Shown: piece by piece, positions 1 through 6,702 of the stretch | How positions within the stretch are numbered: position 1 is the stretch's first letter | Layout: every line of letters starts with the position of its first letter | The notes under the pieces: generated by a model | The model's database searches: none | What the model was told of the DNA's origin: nothing | Seen by the model: the letters and a program-made list of their open reading frames with translations, nothing else | Position numbers and translations under genes: made by a program | From: Eggerthella sp. CAG:209 | GTDB taxonomy: Bacteria > Actinomycetota > Coriobacteriia > Coriobacteriales > Eggerthellaceae | Length of the DNA: 16,725 bases | NCBI GenBank assembly: GCA_000436075.1 | Contig: FR884628.1 | Span: 8,442 to 25,166, forward strand | Direction: 5' to 3'

Positions 1-364
1 TCGCTGGTTAGCGATACCTTCCAGGGTGCATCGCAGCCGAGATACCCTGTTGGTGGCTGTATCTCCTCTACCAGGACGGTGCCTAGGGGAAGCGCTATGG
101 CGTGGTTGGTGTCGTAATAAAACTCATCCCCCTCAACGAAATGGTTTTCATCGAAGGCGAACCTGCCTGTCTCGTCTGTTTTGAAAACCCACGTGCGTTT
201 AGGGGTTCCGAGGTAATCCATGCTTTGCTTCGTTGTCTTCTGGCTGGAGGGGTTGACGCTCGATCTGTCCAGGATTCCCCAAAGTGCCCGTGGTTCTTGT
301 TCTCCTTGATCGAAGTAGCTAACGCGGAAGAGCGCTCCTTTCAGGGTTGCCGATCCGAGGGGGG
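1..364 (-). pseudogene. Out-of-frame continuation of the SpaA-type adhesin, cut by the window edge
   Basis: Seen: if one base is dropped from the C6 tract at 359-364, translation runs on as TPYPLGSATLKGALFRVSYF and stays open to position 1, about 120 more residues. Recognisable elements are LKGALFRVSYFD (SpaA strand A/B pattern), TWVFKTDETGRFAFDENHF and LPLGTVLVEEIQPPTGYL, the last being the usual closing motif of a Cna-B domain. No ribosome binding site or start codon suggests that this part is translated alone. It is therefore the second SpaA domain of the same gene, separated by a +1 frame difference. The true 3' end, and any LPXTG anchor, lie outside the window. Confidence 0.75.
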
Positions 365-1827
365 TAAGGGGTGTTGGTTTCTGCGTCGATCTTTTGGCCG
401 ATAAGGTTGATAAGCGTGTTTTGCGGTGCATCGGAAATGCTTGCTGTGGTGGTGCTGCCCGAGGTAATAGCTACGCTTGTGTCAGGTGCGGGAGCAAAGC
501 CATCAGGAGCCGTTTCTTCGCGAACGGTGTACGTGCCTGCGGGTAGCAACGGGCTCTTGGCTGTTTTCCCATCGGGGCCCGTTGTTAGCTGGGCTACGCG
601 CGACCCCTCTTGGTTGTACACGCCAAACACGGCTCCCTCCAGCGAATAGCAGCGGTTGCCTTCGCTGATAGAAGGATTGGAGGAAGTTTTGACCACTTCA
701 AGGTATCCGCCGAAATTCTTCTTGATGACGGCTTTCAGATACACCGTTTGATAACCGATAAGCCCAAGGCTGTTGCTTGGACCGCCAGGGCGCGCTGCGC
801 CAGGTGGTGTGATATTCACGTCGTAAACCACCTCACCCGCTTCGACGTTTACCTCTTTCAGGGTGGCTACGTAGTCTGCTCGGGTGTTTGAGGGCGGTGC
901 GGCGCTGGGCAGCGAGCAGGTGCCGGTGCCGGCATAGCCTTTGAGTTCACCGGTGAAATCAGAAATGGCAAATTTGGCGGGATGCACACTCCAGGTTGCG
1001 CCGATGTAACAGCTGCCAGTTAGGGTTTTGGGAATGTCCTTTGTGGGGTCAAATGCTTCGACTTCAGCGGTGTTGGCAACCTCGAACAAGGCATATATGC
1101 TTGTTGATTTCTCTATGGGCTTCGAGAAATCGAAGGTGGAGTCGTCGGAGGTGTCTACCCACCGCACGAATTCCCATCCCTCTTTGGTAGGGGTGGCGGG
1201 TATGCTCCCGTAAGCCTGTTTGAACGAGCTGCCCCGAGGCACTTTTACGGTAAGGTCGTCAGTTTTCGCATCGTTGAAAGAGACGCGGACCTCGTAATCG
1301 GCTTCAACGAATGTTCCTGTGACGGTTGTGCTTTTCTCGATCTTTGTGGTTAGCCAATCGAACTCTTTTCCTGCTTCATCGTGCCATTTCAGGGTGAACC
1401 CTTGCGCCTCTTTTGACTCAATGAGCTTCGCCAGGGGCTGTTTGCCCGATTCGTCCGCCATATAAGCGGGGTTGGTACCAACGGGTTGCCCTAAGGTGAA
1501 ATCGGTTCCAGCAACCAGGGTGGGTAGCGCTCCTGTATATCCTTCGACTTGAATGACGACGGTTGCTAGCTGCCCAGAGGTGTTTCCTGCCTGTGCCCAG
1601 CGGGGTGCGGCTGCTGAAGTAACAAGAAAACATGCCAGGGCAGCGACAAAGACGCACAGTAGTAAACGGTGATTTGCAGATGGGATTATCCATTCGCTGG
1701 TGCTTTTGCGGGGAAATCTTGTTTGGTGGAAGGCATCCCCTATGTGTTGCCTTGTGGGCGTGATGCGGTCTGTTGGTTTGTCGCCAATGCGTCGCACGCG
1801 CGCAGCGGCACGATTCTTTGCTTTCAT
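319..1827 (-). CDS. Secreted SpaA/Cna-B-type surface adhesin, N-terminal part (frame broken at its 3' end)
   Basis: Seen: a 502-residue frame. The ATG at 1825-1827 follows AAGGAAAGG (minus strand, 1835-1843) at 7 nt, which supports this start. After a long basic N-region (about residues 1-53) comes a hydrophobic segment (about 54-72) and a likely signal-peptidase site after WAQA (residue 80), so the protein is exported. Residues about 178-250 match the InlB B-repeat/Flg_new pattern (PTKEGWEFVRW, then a phased YALFEV end), perhaps with a degenerate copy before it. Residues about 374-467 form a SpaA prealbumin-like (Cna-B) domain: YLEVVKT, LEGAVFGVY, LLPAGTYTVREETAPDGF. A second such domain starts near residue 473 (LINLIGQKIDAETNTPYP) but stops after about 30 residues because the frame shifts at the C6 tract. 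Known for the family: such proteins are wall-anchored adhesins or pilins, often with isopeptide bonds. The sorting signal would lie beyond the window. Pseudogene, phase-variable gene and sequencing error all remain possible. Confidence 0.8.
   Translation of the reverse strand: MKAKNRAAARVRRIGDKPTDRITPTRQHIGDAFHQTRFPRKSTSEWIIPSANHRLLLCVFVAALACFLVTSAAAPRWAQAGNTSGQLATVVIQVEGYTGALPTLVAGTDFTLGQPVGTNPAYMADESGKQPLAKLIESKEAQGFTLKWHDEAGKEFDWLTTKIEKSTTVTGTFVEADYEVRVSFNDAKTDDLTVKVPRGSSFKQAYGSIPATPTKEGWEFVRWVDTSDDSTFDFSKPIEKSTSIYALFEVANTAEVEAFDPTKDIPKTLTGSCYIGATWSVHPAKFAISDFTGELKGYAGTGTCSLPSAAPPSNTRADYVATLKEVNVEAGEVVYDVNITPPGAARPGGPSNSLGLIGYQTVYLKAVIKKNFGGYLEVVKTSSNPSISEGNRCYSLEGAVFGVYNQEGSRVAQLTTGPDGKTAKSPLLPAGTYTVREETAPDGFAPAPDTSVAITSGSTTTASISDAPQNTLINLIGQKIDAETNTPYPPRIGNPERSALPR
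359..364 (-). repeat. Six-base C homopolymer at the adhesin frame break
   Basis: The minus strand reads TAC CCC CCT CGG here, a run of six C. Removing one C joins the two SpaA-coding frames seamlessly (TAC CCC CTC GGA). Homopolymer length change is a known route to phase variation in surface proteins, and CCC followed by C is a known +1-slippery proline codon context. The sequence alone cannot tell these apart from an assembly error. Confidence 0.7.
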
Positions 1828-1978
1828 GATGCAGCCTTTCCTTGCGGTGTTGCTTGCCGCAAGTGTTGCAGCCGTTGCTTAAGAACATGCGAAGCGCGTG
1901 AGAAAATTGTGCGAAAGCGGTGCGAAATATAGGGGAAACCATGAAAAGGTTACGCGACCGTTAAGTCATCGATCTCGA

Positions 1979-2040
1979 AAATATCCATTCTTATCAGGTG
2001 ATATGCAACGAATACCGAAATATCTTATTTCTCCGATATG
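1979..2040. promoter_or_regulatory. A/T-rich stretch with four ATATC/GATAT half-sites and a palindrome
   Basis: In the 392-base gap between the divergent adhesin and cysK genes, ATATC or GATAT occurs near 1980, 2000, 2020 and 2035, roughly every two helical turns. The perfect palindrome GAAATA-TCT-TATTTC lies at 2017-2031. The stretch sits upstream of the cysK promoter and on the upstream side of the adhesin gene. A regulator binding region is plausible, but no family can be assigned. Apart from this, the cysK promoter and leader, and the adhesin ribosome binding site, nothing else was recognised in the gap. Confidence 0.3.
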
Positions 2041-2057
2041 AATTATGGAATTAATAC

Positions 2058-2085
2058 TTGACAATACCTACGGGGTTAGTAGGAT
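2058..2085 (+). promoter_or_regulatory. Probable cysK promoter
   Basis: A perfect -35 hexamer TTGACA (2058-2063) is followed after 16 nt by TAGGAT (2080-2085), which matches four of six bases of the -10 consensus. Transcription would start near 2092 and give a leader of about 128 nt before the cysK start at 2220. It is the only good sigma-70-type match seen upstream of the gene. Confidence 0.55.
2067..2083. promoter_or_regulatory. Possible Rrf2-type operator in the cysK promoter
   Basis: The inverted repeat CCTAC-N7-GTAGG lies entirely between, and partly over, the -35 and -10 elements. A protein bound there would block RNA polymerase. Dyads of this general look occur at promoters controlled by Rrf2-family repressors of cysteine and iron-sulfur metabolism. 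An Rrf2 gene lies about 2.5 kb downstream in the same block. The assignment is an inference. Confidence 0.4.
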
Positions 2086-2148
2086 TTGGAGTCAAGAAAA
2101 GGACTTCCTTCGAGGTTTCAAAGCTCAAGTTTGGTATTGCTTCGGTAA

Positions 2149-2216
2149 GGCAACGCAGTTTGCCGGCGAGCTAAAGGCCCGAAGGCGATTTGCCGTAAAT
2201 GCGGCAGAAAGAAGGA
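2149..2216 (+). promoter_or_regulatory. cysK 5' leader with competing hairpin arms next to the ribosome binding site
   Basis: TTTGCCG occurs twice (2159-2165 and 2189-2195). The first copy can pair with the upstream GGCAA (2149-2153). The second can pair with CGGCA (2202-2206), which lies just before the GAAAGAAGG ribosome binding site. Because the two TTTGCCG copies are interchangeable, alternative folds are possible, as in attenuators or translation-control leaders. No known riboswitch class was recognised by eye, and no T-run terminator is present. Confidence 0.35.
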
Positions 2217-2219
2217 ATC

Positions 2220-3152
2220 ATGGCAGTGTACAAGAGCGTTTCCGAGCTTATCGGCAACACCCCGTTGGTAGAACTCTCCAACTACGAGAAGAACCACAAC
2301 CTGAATGCAACTATCATCGGCAAGGTCGAGCTGTTCAATCCCGCCGGCTCCATTAAAGACCGCATTGCCAAGGCAATGATCGATCAGGCGGAAGCCGACG
2401 GCAAGATCGATGCAGACACCGTGTTTATCGAGCCCACTTCAGGCAACACCGGTATTGGCCTTGCTGCTATTGCTGCCGCTCGTGGCAATCGCATTATCAT
2501 CACCATGCCTGAAACGATGAGCGTTGAGCGCCGCAACCTTATGAAGGCTTACGGTGCTGAACTGGTTCTCACTGATGGCGCCAAGGGCATGAAGGGCGCA
2601 ATCGCTCGCGCTGCCGAACTAGCCGAGGAAATTCCGAACTCCTTCATTCCCAGTCAGTTCACCAATCCTGCCAACCCCGCCGTTCATGAGGCGACTACTG
2701 GTCCCGAAATTTGGGAGGCAACCGAGGGCAAAGTGGACATCCTGGTTGCTGGTGTAGGTACTGGCGGAACGGTTTCCGGTACGGGCGCATATCTGAAGAA
2801 ACAGAACCCCGAGGTCAAGGTTGTTGCCGTGGAACCTGCCGGATCCCCGGTTCTTTCGGAAGGCCATCCGGGCGCTCACAAGATTCAGGGTATCGGCGCG
2901 GGATTTGTTCCTGATACACTGAATACCGAAATATATGATGAAGTTATCACCATCGCTGACGAAGAAGCTTTCGAGGCCGGCCGCGAGCTTGCTGCAAAGG
3001 ATGGCTTGCTGGTGGGAATTTCCTCAGGCGCTGCTGTTGCTGCCGCTACCAAGCTCGCTCAGCGCCCCGAAAACGCTGGCAAGGTCATCGTCGCTATCCT
3101 CCCCGATACGGGTGAGCGTTATCTCTCTACGGCGATGTTCAACTTCGAGTAA
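2220..3152 (+). CDS. cysK: Cysteine synthase A (O-acetylserine sulfhydrylase)
   Basis: A PLP-dependent cytosolic enzyme that makes L-cysteine from O-acetyl-L-serine and sulfide. From the ATG at 2220 (ribosome binding site AGAAAGAAGG) the protein is 310 residues, the usual length. The in-frame ATG at 2199 lies inside the leader hairpin region and lacks such a site. Visible signatures: NPAGSIKDR with the Schiff-base lysine at 46; the substrate loop TSGNT at 73-77; the glycine-rich PLP-phosphate loop GVGTGGTVSG at 178-187; SPVLSEG and HKIQGIGAGF at about 209-230; GISSG near 267 for the pyridine nitrogen; and the closing PDTGERYLST. All key residues are present. It is first in a plus-strand block, 47 nt ahead of a glutamate-cysteine ligase gene, so its product probably feeds the next enzyme. 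The promoter carries a possible Rrf2 operator. Confidence 0.95.
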   Translation: MAVYKSVSELIGNTPLVELSNYEKNHNLNATIIGKVELFNPAGSIKDRIAKAMIDQAEADGKIDADTVFIEPTSGNTGIGLAAIAAARGNRIIITMPETMSVERRNLMKAYGAELVLTDGAKGMKGAIARAAELAEEIPNSFIPSQFTNPANPAVHEATTGPEIWEATEGKVDILVAGVGTGGTVSGTGAYLKKQNPEVKVVAVEPAGSPVLSEGHPGAHKIQGIGAGFVPDTLNTEIYDEVITIADEEAFEAGRELAAKDGLLVGISSGAAVAAATKLAQRPENAGKVIVAILPDTGERYLSTAMFNFE

Positions 3153-3157
3153 GATCC

Positions 3158-3182
3158 GAGCAGGCGTCTTGACGCACTGCTC
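3158..3182 (+). promoter_or_regulatory. Intercistronic hairpin between cysK and the ligase gene
   Basis: GAGCAG-GCGTC-TT-GACGC-A-CTGCTC can fold into an 11-bp stem with one bulged A. It begins 5 nt after the cysK stop and ends about 5 nt before the ligase Shine-Dalgarno site (3188-3194). There is no T-run after it, so it is not a classical intrinsic terminator. It more likely affects mRNA stability, processing or initiation of the second gene. Confidence 0.5.
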
Positions 3183-3199
3183 TGGCAAGTGAGGCATGA

Positions 3200-4465
3200 A
3201 TGTCCTACGAGCAAGAGAACAAACAGGCACTGGTCGCTTACTTCAATGAGGGCGCGAAGGGGGACAAACCCCTTGGCGCCCTTGGCGTTGAAGTGGAGCA
3301 CTTCGTGGTTACCGCCGAAGGCGAACATCCCGTATCGTACGCTGGGGGCGAAGGGGAATTTGGCGTTCGTGATGTGCTGGCGCATTTGGCTGATGCTTAC
3401 CCGCAGCACACCTATGGCCTTGAAGGCGACCTCATCGGGCTTGCTAGCGATGAGGCCTCCATTACGCTTGAGCCTGCTGCTCAGCTTGAAATAAGCATCG
3501 CTCCATATTTGTCTATCGGTCAGATCCTCCGTGTGTACAGTGAATTCCGTTCTAAAGTTGATCCGTTTTTGGCGGAGCACGGATGCAAGCTGGTTACCAG
3601 CGGTTATCATCCTACGGCGCGTGCGCTTGAGCTTACGCTTATTCCGAAACAACGCTACCGGTTCATGAACAGCTATTTCATGGAAATCGGTACGCATGGC
3701 GAACGCATGATGCGCGCTTCTGCTTCTACGCAAGTTTCGGTGGATTATCGCGATGAAGCCGATGCCATTCGAAAAATGCGTATTGCCCAGGCGTTGGCGC
3801 CCATCTTTGCAAGTGTCACCGACAACACGGCGGTGTTCGAGGCGGAGCCTGCGCCCCGATTGGCGCGATTTGCCCTATGGCGCAACGTGGACAACGATCG
3901 ATGCGGTTCGGTACCAGGTCTTTTCAGCAAAGGTTATGGCTTTGCGGACTATGCCGATTGGATTCTTCGCACGTGCCCTATTTTCGTTACGCGCCCTTCC
4001 GCCGATGATCCTGCGGGGCCAAATTTGCGTGCGGTGTATGGGCAGTCTGCCTATGAAGCCTACGGTGACGCTCCCATGACCCGCGCCGATATCGAGCACG
4101 TGCTCTCTATGTTTTGGCCCGACGTGCGCTTGAAGAACTTTGTGGAAATTCGCCCAGCCGATTCGTTGCCTGCACCGCTTATGGCGGGATATGCGGCGCT
4201 TGTTAAAGGCATTTTCTATTCCGAGCGCTCTCTTTGCGCGATCGAGCAGGCATTTGGGGCAACGGAAGGCGTGTGGCTCTTGAACGATAGCAGCGCCAAT
4301 CAGGCACTGGAAGCCATTCAGCGTCATGGTGCCGAAGCGGTTATCTACGGCAAAACGCTTGCTGAATGGCAAGAACTTATCTTCGAAGTTGCAGATGAAG
4401 CGCTCAATGAAGAGGATGCAGCTCATTTACACGACCTAGTGTCATTTGCCCGCAGCAGACGATAG
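3200..4465 (+). CDS. Glutamate-cysteine ligase, GCS2 family
   Basis: Probable ATP-dependent ligase joining the gamma-carboxyl of glutamate to cysteine to give gamma-glutamylcysteine in the cytosol. It has 421 residues, from an ATG 5 nt after AAGTGAGG. Seen: GVEVEHFVV at 29-37, whose acidic residues correspond to the metal/ATP site; SITLEPAAQLEISIAP at 87-102, the family's glutamate-binding pattern; RYRFMNSYF at 152-160; MMRASASTQVSVDY at 170-183; and FVEIRPADS at 314-322. These follow the order of plant/proteobacterial-type GshA and actinobacterial EgtA-like proteins. The neighbour cysK supplies one substrate. No glutathione synthetase (gshB) or ergothioneine genes are in the window, so the final product is open: gamma-glutamylcysteine, glutathione or another gamma-glutamyl compound. 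The substrate assignment is an inference from family; the family itself is clear. Confidence 0.85.
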   Translation: MSYEQENKQALVAYFNEGAKGDKPLGALGVEVEHFVVTAEGEHPVSYAGGEGEFGVRDVLAHLADAYPQHTYGLEGDLIGLASDEASITLEPAAQLEISIAPYLSIGQILRVYSEFRSKVDPFLAEHGCKLVTSGYHPTARALELTLIPKQRYRFMNSYFMEIGTHGERMMRASASTQVSVDYRDEADAIRKMRIAQALAPIFASVTDNTAVFEAEPAPRLARFALWRNVDNDRCGSVPGLFSKGYGFADYADWILRTCPIFVTRPSADDPAGPNLRAVYGQSAYEAYGDAPMTRADIEHVLSMFWPDVRLKNFVEIRPADSLPAPLMAGYAALVKGIFYSERSLCAIEQAFGATEGVWLLNDSSANQALEAIQRHGAEAVIYGKTLAEWQELIFEVADEALNEEDAAHLHDLVSFARSRR

Positions 4466-4530
4466 CCCGTATGTCGGCATATTCGCCGTGCTATTATAGT
4501 CTTATTCCTATATGATTACAGGTTGTTTTG

Positions 4531-4559
4531 TGCATTACCCGTTGCTTCGGGCTAATGCA
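4531..4559. promoter_or_regulatory. Strong stem-loop between the ligase and Rrf2 genes
   Basis: TGCATTA-CCCG, loop TTGCTT, then CGGG-C-TAATGCA: 11 base pairs with one bulged C. It lies 66 nt after the ligase stop and 35 nt before the Rrf2 start. The following sequence (ttgatgatgttt) is not a clean T-run, so it may be a weak terminator, a leader structure or a protein-binding dyad. The nearly perfect outer TGCATTA/TAATGCA arms would also suit a dimeric regulator, for example autoregulation by the Rrf2 protein. Confidence 0.45.
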
Positions 4560-4593
4560 TTGATGATGTTTACCATTCCGTCAGGAGGCACCA

Positions 4594-5031
4594 ATGAAGA
4601 TATCTACCAAAGGGCTCTATGCAGTGCGCTTCATGGTGTTTTTGGCGGGACATGGCGGCACGGAGCCGGTGCCATTGAAGGAAATCGCTGAGGCTACCAG
4701 CATTTCGCGTAAGTACTTGGAGCAAATTGCTTCGAGCTTGGCGGCGGCGCAGCTGGTCCGTAGCGCTCGCGGTGCTTCGGGAGGTTATCGCCTTGCGCGC
4801 AGTGCCATGAACATTACCATGCTCGACGTGCTCACCGTAACGGAGGGCTCGCTTGCGCCCGTTGATTATCTCGATGAGCTTTCCGGGGAAGCGTCTCCCG
4901 GTGAATCGTGCTATGAGATCTTCGTTTGGAAGGGTCTGCACGATTTGGTAAAGGGTTACCTGGGCGGTATTTCTTTGCAGGATGTGGTGGATCGTTCCTC
5001 CCAGCTTGCGATAGATAGCTACACCATCTAG
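4594..5031 (+). CDS. Rrf2-family winged-helix transcription regulator
   Basis: 145 residues, with an AGGAGG site 7 nt before the ATG. The start MKISTKGLYAVRFMVFLA, the recognition-helix region SISRKYLEQI (about 36-45) and the wing RGASGGYRLAR (about 59-69) are characteristic of Rrf2/IscR/CymR proteins. Cluster-binding IscR-type members carry three spaced cysteines after the wing. Here only one cysteine exists in the whole protein (C106, in SCYEIFVW), at the place of the third ligand. It is therefore unlikely to hold a [2Fe-2S] cluster by the classical three-cysteine set. It is closer in character to CymR, the repressor of cysteine metabolism in Firmicutes, which works with CysK as a partner. 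Its position between cysK/ligase and a gamma-glutamyl hydrolase fits control of sulfur or thiol metabolism. That role is inferred. Confidence 0.88.
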   Translation: MKISTKGLYAVRFMVFLAGHGGTEPVPLKEIAEATSISRKYLEQIASSLAAAQLVRSARGASGGYRLARSAMNITMLDVLTVTEGSLAPVDYLDELSGEASPGESCYEIFVWKGLHDLVKGYLGGISLQDVVDRSSQLAIDSYTI

Positions 5032-5081
5032 TAATAAAAAGCGGCTGGCTTGTTTGCGCTGGCTTGCAGGAAGGGAACGTC

Positions 5082-5966
5082 ATGACGGTAGCGAATGGAA
5101 GTGCTGGCAAGATTTCGCACCTGCCTGTCATCGGCATCGTTCCTTCTCAGAACACCACCGAAAAGATGGTGAGTTTTCCCGAGCGCTATGCTGACGCCAT
5201 TATCAAGGCTGGCGGCGCTCCCTTGCTGCTGCCACTTTCGGGCAACTCCCATATATACGAAACGCTTTTCCCTTTGATAGATGGTTTTGTTCTTACCGGT
5301 GGCAATGACATCGATCCAGCTCGCTATGGTGCTATTCGTGATAGCGGTAAAATCGACGAGCATACGCCTGAGCGTGAAGAGCTTGAGTACTTGATTTTGA
5401 GCTATGCGTACCGCTTTGATTTACCGTTGATGGGTATCTGCCGAGGCATGCAGATGATAAATGTGTGCTTGGGAGGCACCTTGTTCCGAGATTTGGGAGA
5501 CCAGTTTTTCGGTGTGGCAAGAAAGGGCATTAACGACGATAAAGACGATTTGCCTCAACTTGCGCATTGGCAGCCAAAGCCCTACAGCGAGCCCACCCAT
5601 CCAGTAACCATTCTGCCTAACTCCAAATTAGGGAAGTTACTGGGCGTGCAGAATATCATGGTAAATTCTACGCATCATCAGGGGGTATGTGATCTCTCGA
5701 CGCGTGTTGACGCTGTGGCATATGCGCCCGATGGCCTGGTTGAGGCCATAGAGGTGCGTGACAAGAGCTTTATGATCGGAGTGCAGTGGCACCCTGAGTT
5801 TTTCACGGGGCGCCATCGCATGGAATGCGTATTCGATGCGCTTATCGAGGCAGCGGCGCAGGGTCATGCCCATTGCGGTGAACGTGGCAGCGTTGCTATT
5901 ACGCGCAGTGAGCCTGTGGGCATTCAGGCGCAATGGCCTGAAATTACGTTTGCGGATTACATCTGA
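5082..5966 (+). CDS. Gamma-glutamyl-gamma-aminobutyrate hydrolase family protein (peptidase C26, PuuD-like)
   Basis: 294 residues from the ATG at 5082, preceded by AGGAAGGG. An upstream in-frame TTG at 5064 would fall before this ribosome binding site and is rejected. It is a class I glutamine-amidotransferase fold hydrolase. Seen: VIGIVPSQ at the N-terminus; DGFVLTGGNDIDPARYG (about 67-83), typical of PuuD-like enzymes; nucleophile elbow MGICRGMQMINVCLGG with Cys120; NSTHHQGV at about 195-202; and GVQWHPEF with His237 and Glu239. The catalytic triad is complete. Family members split gamma-glutamyl amides such as gamma-glutamyl-GABA. Lying 50 nt behind the Rrf2 gene and near a glutamate-cysteine ligase, it may instead act on gamma-glutamyl thiols or peptides. 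The substrate is not provable from sequence. No putrescine-pathway genes are present. Confidence 0.88.
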   Translation: MTVANGSAGKISHLPVIGIVPSQNTTEKMVSFPERYADAIIKAGGAPLLLPLSGNSHIYETLFPLIDGFVLTGGNDIDPARYGAIRDSGKIDEHTPEREELEYLILSYAYRFDLPLMGICRGMQMINVCLGGTLFRDLGDQFFGVARKGINDDKDDLPQLAHWQPKPYSEPTHPVTILPNSKLGKLLGVQNIMVNSTHHQGVCDLSTRVDAVAYAPDGLVEAIEVRDKSFMIGVQWHPEFFTGRHRMECVFDALIEAAAQGHAHCGERGSVAITRSEPVGIQAQWPEITFADYI

Positions 5967-6021
5967 TCGGTCTATAAATGGTCAAACCCTCTGCAGGCTG
6001 CTTTGCTTTCGCGCATGCTGC

Positions 6022-6657
6022 TTACCTTGCGATATGCGAATACAGACGTACGCGTTGTTCGAATTCTTGGAGCGAGATCCCCTGGGCATTGCTGATGCGG
6101 ATGGCAAGGTAGTGGGCATTGTCTTTGATGGCGTAGATCATTTCCTCTGGGAAAGAAGAGCCGTCGAGCTTTCCTTCGCGATAGAGATAATCGATAACAC
6201 CGATCAGGCCGCTAATGGAATACTCAATGATAATCCGCGCATTGGTGGTGAGTTCCTCCTCCTCGTCACAGAGTATGGTTTGCCACATGTTGGCTATGAT
6301 GGTGCGGATTTTCAATGCTACGCATTCTTGGCCGCAGCGCTTCATCACAAGGCCAAAGCGCTGTGTACGCTGGGGCAGTAGCATTTCCGTCAGCGCTTTG
6401 CTGTCGTTGCTGAGCATATAGAAAATGCCAAGTGGAAGGCTCTTGCTGTTAAGCAGCTCTTCCTCGATGACGGTGCACAGCAGCGCGTCGAGCGATTCGT
6501 AGTGGTAGTAAAACGTACCACGGTTGCAGTGGGCCTTTTGGGTGACCATATTCACCGTGATGTGCTTCAGGTCATTTTCCTCAAGCAATTCCCAGAATGC
6601 GTTTTTGATGCGTTCTACCGCAGCGGGTTCCTGTTGGTCTTTGCGGGGTCGTGCCAT
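6022..6657 (-). CDS. TetR/AcrR-family transcription regulator
   Basis: 211 residues. The ATG (6655-6657, minus strand) is preceded by GAAGGAG at 6 nt. The N-terminal helix-turn-helix is clear (about residues 31-55: LKHITVNMVTQKAHCNRGTF, then YYHYESLDALL). The C-terminal two thirds are all-helical and would form the ligand-binding and dimer domain, with no recognisable ligand class. The gene starts 45 nt after the stop of the giant activase gene on the same strand, so the two are probably co-transcribed and the regulator may control that transcript. It faces the gamma-glutamyl hydrolase gene tail to tail, with a 55-nt gap in which no clear terminator hairpin was seen. Confidence 0.88.
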   Translation of the reverse strand: MARPRKDQQEPAAVERIKNAFWELLEENDLKHITVNMVTQKAHCNRGTFYYHYESLDALLCTVIEEELLNSKSLPLGIFYMLSNDSKALTEMLLPQRTQRFGLVMKRCGQECVALKIRTIIANMWQTILCDEEEELTTNARIIIEYSISGLIGVIDYLYREGKLDGSSFPEEMIYAIKDNAHYLAIRISNAQGISLQEFEQRVRLYSHIAR

Positions 6658-6702
6658 GATGGGCTCCTTCGTTGTGGGGCGATACGGGTTATGGCTCGTC
6701 CG

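Noticed and set aside
1418..1942. 174-codon minus-strand open frame overlapping the adhesin start
   Set aside because: It lies in another frame over the adhesin N-terminus and upstream region, has no domain or signal pattern, and an Arg/His/Cys-heavy composition typical of out-of-frame reading.
2092..2219. Known riboswitch (SAM, c-di-GMP, fluoride) in the cysK leader
   Set aside because: Core consensus sequences of these classes could not be matched by eye. Only alternative hairpins are supported.
3119..3733. 204-codon minus-strand open frame
   Set aside because: It is antisense to the ligase gene, which has conserved GCS2 motifs across the same bases. No ribosome binding site or domain supports it.
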